Shown here piece by piece: positions 28,400 through 37,172 of a stretch of 64,000 nucleotides of DNA. Origin of the DNA: Nitrosomonas communis (GTDB lineage: Bacteria > Pseudomonadota > Gammaproteobacteria > Burkholderiales > Nitrosomonadaceae); the NCBI RefSeq assembly GCF_900114745.1, contig NZ_FOUB01000005.1:78161-142160 (forward strand), read 5' to 3'. The notes under the pieces were generated by a model. The model was not told the DNA's origin. It did not search any database and worked only from the letters and a program-made list of their open reading frames with translations. Positions within the stretch are counted from its first letter, which is position 1. Every line of letters begins with the position of its first letter. The position numbers were made by a program, and so were the translations under genes.

Positions 28400-31300
28400 T
28401 CATATAACCGGAAACTCAATCATTTCTTCAAGTGTGCTTAATAAAGTGTGACACAGCCTTTCAATGCTGCTTTTCTTAAATCTTTTGCCACCATAAGTGA
28501 ATCGAACAAATAAGCAACCATTCAGAATACCCGCACCAATTTCGATGAGATGACGCCGTTGTCCTTGATCAGATTCAGCAAGCTGAATTTTTCCTGTCTC
28601 AGCAAGTTGCCCTAAAGGAAAAATATCCTTATCGGATAAAGGAGCACTGTTCGAGTCACGTGCTCCAGATTGACCGCTGAAATTAAATACAATCTCTGAT
28701 TCAGGTATCAAATTGATACTAGTCTGCAACTCTTTATCATGATTCAAATAGCACAACGCCGAATAACCGATTCCGCGGTTAGGTACTGTCTCTATTTGAT
28801 GAACTACAGCGCTGACTTGCTCCATGAGCTGAAGATCAGGATATACTGTAATCGATAACGGATAGAAACTGGTAAACCACCCCAGTGTGCGCGAAAGATT
28901 CAGTTCCACACCAATATCTTCTCGCCCTTGTCCTTCAACTTTAATCTGAATTTGTGTATTACTGCTAAACCGGCTAAGTGAAATAGCCAAGGCTGCTAAT
29001 AAAATATTACTAAATTGAGTTTTAAAAAATGGTGCCACCACATTTTGAAGATGTTGAATTTTCGCCGGCGCTACTTCTGCGAGAACAGACTGGGTAGTGG
29101 CAAGACTATGATCAGGGTCAATGTTATCAACCGGTAAAGACTGGAATGTTTGTTTTGAAATACTCAACCAGTATGGTACTTCTTCTTTTATATTGTGTGA
29201 TTGGGCGTACTCAACAAGAGCTTGTGCCCATTGTTTAAATGAACTGGTTTTTATCGGCAGATGAACCTCTTTCGAATCATTTAATTGCCGATATGCTGTC
29301 ATTAAATCCTCAATTAGTATTGCCCAAGATACGATATCAATGACTAAATGATGTGCAATTATCAGTAAACGCCCCCTATGATTTGCTCCGAGGCTAAACC
29401 AGCATATTTGAAATAAAGGTCCATATTCGAGATTCAGTGATTGTTGAAGATGCTCAAATTCAGTATGGATGATCTGTTCACATTCAATGTCTAGATTATT
29501 CGACAAATTAACTATGGAGAAGGGAATAGGCTCTAGAATATCTGAGTTATACTGTGTCCAATTGCCATTATCGTCTTGATTGAACCGAATTCTCAAGGCA
29601 TCATGGTGCGCTGTAACTGCTTCTATAGCCTTACGCATCTTGTCACAATCTAAAACAGGGGGGGTGGGAATAACCATCCATTGGTTAAAATAATGCGGGT
29701 TAACCAGCTTTAGATCAAAAAACCATTGCTGTACAGGCGTTAGTGGAATGTTGCCAGTTACTAGACCTTGTTCCGCTGCCACTATTTCTCTATCAGCACT
29801 TAATGCAATAGCGAGTTCAGCCACAGTTTGATATTTGAACATCTCTTTCAACGTCAGTTGGTAACCTGCTTCGGTTATTCGCGCTACGACACGGATACTC
29901 ATAATCGAGTCGCCACCAAGCTCAAAAAAATTAGAATTAACGCTAACCTTTTCTAGACCAAGTACATTAGCCCAAATACCAGCAAAAAACTTTTCAATAA
30001 CCGTTTTAGGCTCAACATACTCTTGTGCCTGACTTAGCTCATCCTTTGAAGGCTCAGGAAGGGCATTGCGGTCTATTTTTCCAGTAACAGTCAGCGGTAA
30101 AGAATCGCATACTGTTAGGAAAGCAGGAATCATGTAATCAGGAAGACATTTTTTTAAATATGCGCGAAGGTCACTTCCAGTCGGTCTTAAATCGCCCTTA
30201 GGGGTCACGTATGCCGCCAGACGCTTAATATCCGCTTTTTTATGTAAGATTACTATAGCTTGATTGACATTAGGATGTCGGCTTAGCGCAGCCTCGATTT
30301 CAGTTAATTCTATACGGTAGCCGCGAATTTTGACCTGATGATCAGCGCGTCCCAGAAAACCCAGTTGACCATCAGGCAGCCATCGCCCTAAATCGCCTGT
30401 ACAGTATAGGCGTGCCCCAGGTTGGGTACTAAACGGATGGGGTATAAAACTGGCAGCGGTTTGCTCTGGGCGATTAAGATAGCCACGTCCAACACCAATA
30501 CCACCAATATACAGCTCACCAGGGATGCCAACCGGAACGGGTTGCATCCAGCGGTCCAGAACATAGACCTCAACATTAGGTAGTGGTTTTCCAAGAGGAG
30601 GCTTTTTATGGGGTTCCCAATTAATCGCAAGGGTGGCACCGATGGTAGTCTCAGTAGGCCCATATCCGTTCATGAATCTCCGATTTTTTCCCCAATGCAT
30701 AACTAATTCGGGAGCACACGTATCACCACCAACAGTAATTTTTTTCAATTCATGCAATTCATGCGAGACTTTGGGTAATGCAGCCAATGCAGCTGCAGAC
30801 AAGGTCACCGAATCAATATGCTGGTTTTTGAGTAACTCAATCATTGGGGCTCCCGGCATTAAATTGTCCTTATGAGCCAAATACAATGTTGCACCTGCCA
30901 TCAGTGTGCGAAAAATTTCACCCAAAGCAGCATCAAAACTCAAGGAAAGTGTTTGCAACACCTTGTTTTCTGGAGTGATAGCAAATTTTTGAATTTGTGC
31001 CGATATCAAGTTGGCTAGATTTCTGTGTTCTATCATTACACCTTTGGGTAAACCGGTAGAACCAGAAGTGTAGATGATATAAGCCAGATTCTCAGGCTGC
31101 ACCTCATTATCAGGCGGTGTAGTTTCATAGCCAGAAATAATATCTTGATCTTCGTCCAGCAAAACAAGAGGACAGCAATCAGATGGAATGTGTGCCAATA
31201 ATTTTTTTTGGGTGATGACTAGAGATGCTGCTGTATCTCGCAGCATATACTCCATGCGTTCTGGAGGATATGCTGGGTCTAAGGATAAAAATGCACCGCC

Positions 31301-34300
31301 CGCTTTCATGATTGCAAGCAAACCGATAAAAATCTCGGGTGTTCTTTCTACACACCAGCCCACCACAGTTTCGGAACCTACACCCAATTTTTTAAGATGG
31401 TGCGCCATCTGGTTGGCACGCCGTTCAAGTTCAGCGTAAGTAAGCGTGTTATCGTCGAGCTGCACTGCAATTTTATCTGGGTTTGCGTGTGCATTGGCTG
31501 CGATGATCTGATGGGCTAGACGCGTCTCAAAGGGAAGGGTTTTCTGCTGACTGAAGGACTGTAGAATTTGTAAACGTTCACTGGGAAGTAACAGCGAGGT
31601 ATGTGAAATTGACTGATCCGGGTCAGTTACACATTGCCTCATCAATAATTCGAGATGAGCACCCAAACGTTCGATCGTGCTAGGTTCGAATAGATCTGAG
31701 TTATATATGAGTTTGCATTCCAGCTTATCCATAGATTCCTGAGCGTTTAGCACCAGATCGAAATTGGCTGTCTCTTGTGTTGGAGCTAAATGCCGGGTGG
31801 GTGTGCCAACCTGCTCCTCGTGGTTAAGCTTTTGATGTACAAACAATACCTGGAACAAAGGGTTGTAGCTCAGATTTCGTTGCACACCCAGTGCATCCAC
31901 CAGCATTTCGAAGGGTATTTCCTGATGGTCGTAAGCTTCCAAACATTCAGAGCGAACAATATCGAGTAATTCACGAAAACTAGGGTTTCCTTCAATCTTG
32001 GTTCGAATCACCAACGTATTGACAAAATAACCGATTAATTTTTCTAATTGTGGCTGAGCGCGATTGGATGTGGGGGTACCTACACAAACATCATTCTGGC
32101 CAGTGTAACGTGCAAGCAGTAATTGAAATGAAGCCAGCAATACCATGAAGGGAGTAGCTCCTCCTTCTGACGCCAATTCGCGCATCTTTTGTAAAACAGT
32201 TTCATCCAGATAAATACTGAAATGATTGCCTTTGTATCGATGTACTGTCGGGCGTGCATGATCCGTTGGTAATTCCAAAACACTAGTATCGCTAAGTTTC
32301 CGCTTCCAGAAATTTATCTGATGTTCAAGCTGTTTACCTTTAAGCCAGTCGCGCTGCCAAATGGCGTAATCAGCGTATTGAATTGGTAGCTCTTTTAGCG
32401 GTGATGGCTGTCTCTCTTGAAAGGCTTTATAGAGCACTCGAATCTCGTTTGAAAGTATGCTCATGGAGTGACCATCGGTAGCAATATGATGCAGGGTCAT
32501 TGCCAAAATATGGTCATCTTCTGCAAACTTTATTAGTTGGTAGCGAAATAATGGGCCAGTAGCCAGATTCCATGGCAAACGGATTTGTTCACGTATACCC
32601 TTCTGGGCAACTTGGTTTCGATTTTCAATGGGTAAATCTGTTAAATCTACTATAGGGATCTTTACCTGATGCACTTCATGAATAGCCTGAAACGGTTCTC
32701 CATCGATGGCCGCAAAAGTGGTACGTAATGTTTCGTGGCGTCGTAGAATTTCTGCCAAGGCCATGTTCAAAGCTTCAATATCAACCTTGAAGGGGAAACC
32801 CAAGATATTAGGTACGGTATACGAAATGCTGCCCGGGTTTAACTGATCTAATAACCACATTTGCTGTTGAGCATAGGATAAGGGAGCTTTCTTATGGTCA
32901 ACTTTAGAAATATCGGGAAGCTTAGTCAAAGGATTTGCAAGGCCATTAGAAATAGCATTATCAATCCAGCCTGCCAAATCTGCTACGGTTCGGGTTTCCA
33001 TCAACACACTTAGCGGTATGCTAATATTCAGGGTTTTCCCTATTTGAGTAATAATGCGAACGGCCATCAATGAATCGCCACCCAATTGGAAGAAATCCGA
33101 TTCAGCTCCCACCTTATCAAGCTTTAGATTGTTTGCCCATACTGTAGCCACTGTTTTCTCGGTTGGCGACTCTGGCGGACGTGAAATGGCTTCCTTTTCG
33201 ATAATTTGTTTAAGCGATTCGGCCTTAGGTTTGGGCAATCTGCGTCGATCGGTCTTTCCATTTGGAGTGAGCGGAAAATCTTTTAGCGGAAGATAAAAAG
33301 CAGGCGTCATATGTTCCGGTAAGCGCAATCTTACATGTTTACGAAGTTCCACCGAACTGGGTGGCGGATCTCTATCAGAGACGATATACGCTACTAAGCG
33401 TTGGTCATCTGTGACAACCACAGCAGCTTGAGAAATGCTCGGATGCTGGCGAATAACGCTTTCGATATCCCCTAGTTCCAGGCGAAAGCCGCGCAGTTGT
33501 ATTTGATGATCACGTCGACCCAGATATTCGATATTGCCATCAGGCAACCAACGTCCAAGATCTCCGGTCTTGTACAAGCGTTGACCTGGCTCCCGGCTAA
33601 ATGGATTAGGTACAAACTGCCGGGCTGTCAGATCGGGACGCCTCCAGTAACCGTGAGCCATGTGTTCACCCCCAATGTATAGTTCCCCGATGATGCCGAT
33701 TGGAACTGGATGCATCTTTTCGTCTAATATATACGTCTGCATATTACCCATGGTTTTACCAATCGGCATAGTCTCGTAGGGTAATTCATCACGTGTATCG
33801 CAACGCGTGACATCCCAGACTTCGGTAGCGCCATAGAGGTTAGTCAGTACAGCATGGGGCAATGCTTGCATAAACCGTGCTGACAAGTCTGCTGGTAAAG
33901 CCTCGCCACTGCAGATCCAATGTTTCAGCCTGGGTATTTTGGAACGTAGGTCAGGTTCTGCATCCAGCATCGAACGTAATAAAGAGGGTACCAGCACGAT
34001 ACGAGTGGCCCCGGAAGAGGACAGAATGTCAAGTAGTCGACTTGGATCTTTAATTTGTGCTTCAGGTATCAAAGTTACCGGTAGACCATTAGCCCAAGCG
34101 CTCCATAACTCCCAAACTGAATCGACAAAGCAGATAGAAGTTTTGGCACAAAGCGCTTCGTCAGGCTCAAACGGATCAAATTCAATGAACATCCGGTTAA
34201 CTGTCACACGATGCGGTATCATTATTCCTTTAGGAACTCCTGTTGAACCGGAGGTATACAGAATGTATGCGATATCTTCAGGGCTTAGATCAATGAAAAG

Positions 34301-36136
34301 ATTGGTGTTTTTTTCGTATGCCCAGTTCTTGAAATCGATATCGACACACAAGTGACGCGGTGCTATTCCTTCAAGCTCAGCCAACCATTTCTTTTGGGTA
34401 AGTAATAGTTCTGCCTTGGAATCAGTAAGCATCCTTTTCAAGCGATCTAAAGGATAATTCGGGTCAAGTGGTATATATGCTGCCCCTGATTTCAAAACTG
34501 CCAGTATCACTATGACCATATCCAAAGATCTATCAAGACAAAACCCCACAAGTTTTCCCCTGCTAATCCCCATCGCGTATAAATAGTGTGCTAATTGATT
34601 AGCCTTCTGGTTCAATTCTTCATAGCTAAGTGATTGATCAAGGAACTTTACAGCAAGAGCAGTTGGTTTAGACGCAACTTGAGCTTCAAACAACTGATGC
34701 AAAGTACTGTTTCTGGGGTAAAAAGTCTGGGTATCATTCCATGATGCTGTGATACGTTTGATCTCAGCATCCGAAATCATGGTAAGCTCTCCCACTGGTT
34801 GCAGAGAGTTTTCGCACATTGAGGTTAACAATGTGATTAATTGTTCACCGACTTGAACAATTGCAGGCTTGGTAAATCGACGATCGTTGTAAATAAGAAC
34901 ACATATCAGCCTGCCAGCTGCTGGTTTTGCAAATAAAAGTATTGGGACACTCTGGTTAATAGGTGTCAACAAGGCTTCATCGGTTTCTGCTTGGGGTTGG
35001 TGTGTATTATTGGTATCAATAACAGATTCAAATAAACTCGTACCAGGTGGAATCTCACTCCAGCGTTGTACAAGATTCAACGGGCTGAATTCATGTTCTT
35101 GCAGCGCATTTTGCTGATCATGTAAATATTTAAGCCACTTATTGAGCGGTGCTTTAGGGTCGACCTTTACAAGCATTGGCAATGTATTAAGAAACATGCC
35201 AATCATAGCTTCAATCCCATTCATGGCAGAAGATCGGCCAGATAGTAAGCAGCCAAATACTACATTCTCTTGTTCGCTATAGCGACTCAACAAAATTGCC
35301 CAGGCTGCTTGAATCAGTGTATTGAGTGTAACATGACAATTTCTTGCTGTGGTTTTTAGGGTAGTGAATAAGGGATCTTTAACTTCCAAACTCCATTCCT
35401 GAAATTTGAGTGGATATCCTACCTGCCGATGCGGACCAAGGTCATACGGTAGTGGCGTGGGCTGTTTGAAACCTTTCAAATATTCTTGCCAGAATTTTTT
35501 TTCACTGTCTAGTTTCTGTTTGCGTAACCACTGAATATACAACCGGAAAGGCTTGGGTTGTGGCAAGGAAATTTCATGCTTACGTAAAATAGCTTGATAT
35601 AGAGATCGAACTTCGTTTAATAGGATTGGAATAGACCAACCATCTAATAAGAGGTGATGATGAGTGAATACAAGATAATAAGACCGTTCGGAGCGTTGCG
35701 CTAAATGCAGACGAAATAGAGGTGCACAGCTTAAATTGAATCCTTTGTTACGATCTGCTGCCAGTAATTCGCGTACCTTTATCTTTTGTTCCCAGTCTCT
35801 ATGTGTTCTCAGATCGTGCATTTCAAACTTTACATTCACCTTTGAGTGTACAACTTGCATGGGTTTATCCATATTTTCCCAAACAAAAGAAGTACGTAGC
35901 ACCTCATGGCGATCAACGATCATTTGCCAGGCTTCTATCATGGCTTCCACATCAATTTGCTCAAACGAATGAACTCCCTGTGAAATATACATACCTACTC
36001 CAGGATCTGCTAAGGAATGAATCAACATTCCTTCCTGTAAAGGAGATAATTCATATCGATTGTCATTAATAGATAATTTATCCTCGTCGCTCTGTTGCTG
36101 CGCACCATGGTTTAAATTGTTTGTGGATGTTTTCAT
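28400..36136 (-). CDS. Two-module nonribosomal peptide synthetase, C-A-PCP-C-A-PCP-E
   Basis: This 2578-aa synthetase has two modules. C1 (about 25-460) carries HHHLLLDGWS near residue 157. A1 (about 480-985) has LYTSGSTGVPKG near 626 and GELYIGG. PCP1 has GGDS with Ser1022. C2 (about 1105-1545) has HHIATDGHS near 1215. A2 (about 1555-2035) has IYTSGSTGLPKG near 1687 and NGYGPTETTIG. PCP2 has GGDS with Ser2077. The last domain (about 2140-2578) is an epimerase-type condensation relative: LTPVQQWFFD, HHLVIDIVSW near 2260 and GWFTSFYP. There is no thioesterase or reductase. Reading the A1 pocket by the FVDSVWELW and WICSGEA segments gives V-D-W-V-I-S-L..., which resembles the beta-alanine type. 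A2 reads D-A-G-T-T-G-G-I-G, with no confident match. It would make a dipeptidyl unit with a D-residue in position 2, acylated at the N-terminus or fed by another synthetase. MbtH and PPTase partners are encoded at 21.5-22.6 kb. Confidence 0.93.
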   Translation of the reverse strand: MKTSTNNLNHGAQQQSDEDKLSINDNRYELSPLQEGMLIHSLADPGVGMYISQGVHSFEQIDVEAMIEAWQMIVDRHEVLRTSFVWENMDKPMQVVHSKVNVKFEMHDLRTHRDWEQKIKVRELLAADRNKGFNLSCAPLFRLHLAQRSERSYYLVFTHHHLLLDGWSIPILLNEVRSLYQAILRKHEISLPQPKPFRLYIQWLRKQKLDSEKKFWQEYLKGFKQPTPLPYDLGPHRQVGYPLKFQEWSLEVKDPLFTTLKTTARNCHVTLNTLIQAAWAILLSRYSEQENVVFGCLLSGRSSAMNGIEAMIGMFLNTLPMLVKVDPKAPLNKWLKYLHDQQNALQEHEFSPLNLVQRWSEIPPGTSLFESVIDTNNTHQPQAETDEALLTPINQSVPILLFAKPAAGRLICVLIYNDRRFTKPAIVQVGEQLITLLTSMCENSLQPVGELTMISDAEIKRITASWNDTQTFYPRNSTLHQLFEAQVASKPTALAVKFLDQSLSYEELNQKANQLAHYLYAMGISRGKLVGFCLDRSLDMVIVILAVLKSGAAYIPLDPNYPLDRLKRMLTDSKAELLLTQKKWLAELEGIAPRHLCVDIDFKNWAYEKNTNLFIDLSPEDIAYILYTSGSTGVPKGIMIPHRVTVNRMFIEFDPFEPDEALCAKTSICFVDSVWELWSAWANGLPVTLIPEAQIKDPSRLLDILSSSGATRIVLVPSLLRSMLDAEPDLRSKIPRLKHWICSGEALPADLSARFMQALPHAVLTNLYGATEVWDVTRCDTRDELPYETMPIGKTMGNMQTYILDEKMHPVPIGIIGELYIGGEHMAHGYWRRPDLTARQFVPNPFSREPGQRLYKTGDLGRWLPDGNIEYLGRRDHQIQLRGFRLELGDIESVIRQHPSISQAAVVVTDDQRLVAYIVSDRDPPPSSVELRKHVRLRLPEHMTPAFYLPLKDFPLTPNGKTDRRRLPKPKAESLKQIIEKEAISRPPESPTEKTVATVWANNLKLDKVGAESDFFQLGGDSLMAVRIITQIGKTLNISIPLSVLMETRTVADLAGWIDNAISNGLANPLTKLPDISKVDHKKAPLSYAQQQMWLLDQLNPGSISYTVPNILGFPFKVDIEALNMALAEILRRHETLRTTFAAIDGEPFQAIHEVHQVKIPIVDLTDLPIENRNQVAQKGIREQIRLPWNLATGPLFRYQLIKFAEDDHILAMTLHHIATDGHSMSILSNEIRVLYKAFQERQPSPLKELPIQYADYAIWQRDWLKGKQLEHQINFWKRKLSDTSVLELPTDHARPTVHRYKGNHFSIYLDETVLQKMRELASEGGATPFMVLLASFQLLLARYTGQNDVCVGTPTSNRAQPQLEKLIGYFVNTLVIRTKIEGNPSFRELLDIVRSECLEAYDHQEIPFEMLVDALGVQRNLSYNPLFQVLFVHQKLNHEEQVGTPTRHLAPTQETANFDLVLNAQESMDKLECKLIYNSDLFEPSTIERLGAHLELLMRQCVTDPDQSISHTSLLLPSERLQILQSFSQQKTLPFETRLAHQIIAANAHANPDKIAVQLDDNTLTYAELERRANQMAHHLKKLGVGSETVVGWCVERTPEIFIGLLAIMKAGGAFLSLDPAYPPERMEYMLRDTAASLVITQKKLLAHIPSDCCPLVLLDEDQDIISGYETTPPDNEVQPENLAYIIYTSGSTGLPKGVMIEHRNLANLISAQIQKFAITPENKVLQTLSLSFDAALGEIFRTLMAGATLYLAHKDNLMPGAPMIELLKNQHIDSVTLSAAALAALPKVSHELHELKKITVGGDTCAPELVMHWGKNRRFMNGYGPTETTIGATLAINWEPHKKPPLGKPLPNVEVYVLDRWMQPVPVGIPGELYIGGIGVGRGYLNRPEQTAASFIPHPFSTQPGARLYCTGDLGRWLPDGQLGFLGRADHQVKIRGYRIELTEIEAALSRHPNVNQAIVILHKKADIKRLAAYVTPKGDLRPTGSDLRAYLKKCLPDYMIPAFLTVCDSLPLTVTGKIDRNALPEPSKDELSQAQEYVEPKTVIEKFFAGIWANVLGLEKVSVNSNFFELGGDSIMSIRVVARITEAGYQLTLKEMFKYQTVAELAIALSADREIVAAEQGLVTGNIPLTPVQQWFFDLKLVNPHYFNQWMVIPTPPVLDCDKMRKAIEAVTAHHDALRIRFNQDDNGNWTQYNSDILEPIPFSIVNLSNNLDIECEQIIHTEFEHLQQSLNLEYGPLFQICWFSLGANHRGRLLIIAHHLVIDIVSWAILIEDLMTAYRQLNDSKEVHLPIKTSSFKQWAQALVEYAQSHNIKEEVPYWLSISKQTFQSLPVDNIDPDHSLATTQSVLAEVAPAKIQHLQNVVAPFFKTQFSNILLAALAISLSRFSSNTQIQIKVEGQGREDIGVELNLSRTLGWFTSFYPLSITVYPDLQLMEQVSAVVHQIETVPNRGIGYSALCYLNHDKELQTSINLIPESEIVFNFSGQSGARDSNSAPLSDKDIFPLGQLAETGKIQLAESDQGQRRHLIEIGAGILNGCLFVRFTYGGKRFKKSSIERLCHTLLSTLEEMIEFPVI

Positions 36137-36988
36137 AAGATCTTGACTTTATTGGAAAAATTTCTATATTTCTGCTTAAGAAATGAGAATTTATCTCAGA
36201 ATTATGAATGGTTTATTTGATCGTGCATCAAACTATTTCTCTGAAATGGGGGTGGTAAGCAGCTTGTGTTACGATAAAATAAAAGGAGGAACTTTGATTC
36301 TAGTGATACTGCATTTACACTTGCTGTATTTAATTGAGAATTATCATTTGCAACTTAAGATCATATATGAGAGATTTTGCTTCTCTTGTCTGCCAAATAT
36401 TGATTGCATATTAATTAAGTGTATTCATGCGATTTAGAGACAATATATTTATTTGAGAAGTAATTTAATACATTCCTGCAATTCAAATTCATCTATATGA
36501 CGATAGCTTTTTTGATGATATCTGATTATACCGGAAACATTTAGTTGATTATTCCTGAAATGAGTAATCTATATAGGTAATTTTCTTTAAAACACTCATA
36601 ATTTTGTTAGGCAAAAAGCAAGTGATTATAAATCCAATAAACTTTTTATCTAGATTAAGATTTCTATAAGAAGAGTGACTTAGCTGTTGTCATAATTGCA
36701 AAATGTACGTTAGAATTTGCACGTAAGATCATAGGCAATCCTTCCTTTTTTTCTACTAGTATAGTGTATTAAAAGAATTTATTAGTAGATAACACCTCAT
36801 TATGATGGCATATATCTATGCTTTCATAAAGACTATGATGATTGAACAAGATATATCTTATAGATATGATGCTGGTTGCATTGCAAACACATGTTGTAAT
36901 GGTTGGGCACAAACATCTCGATTGCTAATAACATACCAATGTTATTACTTAATCTTGCGCGGAAATCCCGAAATGTATTGTGTCATTT
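36137..36988. other. AT-rich divergent intergenic region upstream of the NRPS
   Basis: This 850-base gap is strongly AT-rich, with short open frames that have no recognisable family. It should hold the NRPS promoter on one side and that of the HlyD-like gene on the other. GAGAATTATCATTTG near 36332 loosely resembles half a Fur site but is not a convincing match. I see no tRNA, terminator or repeat copy. Confidence 0.5.
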
Positions 36989-37165
36989 ATGAAGCATATC
37001 CAAAGTAATACCTCATGTTTCGATGAAAACATGCTATTGGCACCAATTCAGCCAAATCAACATCATTTTTTCTCGGCAAAGCAAAATCTGAGTCTTCAAG
37101 CACAATCAGAGCCACAATTCAGTAAATCACTCACATGCGGAATGATTATCTCAAGAAAAACCTGA
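36989..37165 (+). CDS. Possible small protein directly upstream of the HlyD-like gene
   Basis: An open frame from ATG at 36989 (GTG at 36980 also possible) encodes 58 residues: polar, rich in Gln, Asn, Ser and His, with cysteines near residues 9 and 50. Its stop is 8 nt before the start of the downstream gene, which itself has a weak ribosome site, consistent with coupling. No family is recognised. It could be a leader-type peptide, a precursor peptide or chance. Conservation of the frame is the test. Confidence 0.25.
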   Translation: MKHIQSNTSCFDENMLLAPIQPNQHHFFSAKQNLSLQAQSEPQFSKSLTCGMIISRKT

Positions 37166-37172
37166 GTCCGAC

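Noticed and set aside
36332..36346. Possible Fur site upstream of the NRPS
   Set aside because: GAGAATTATCATTTG has only one half resembling a Fur box and lacks the palindrome; compare the clear site before hemP.
36802..37008. A 68-codon open frame in the NRPS upstream region
   Set aside because: AT-rich, no ribosome site, no family, and overlaps the more plausible small frame at 36989.
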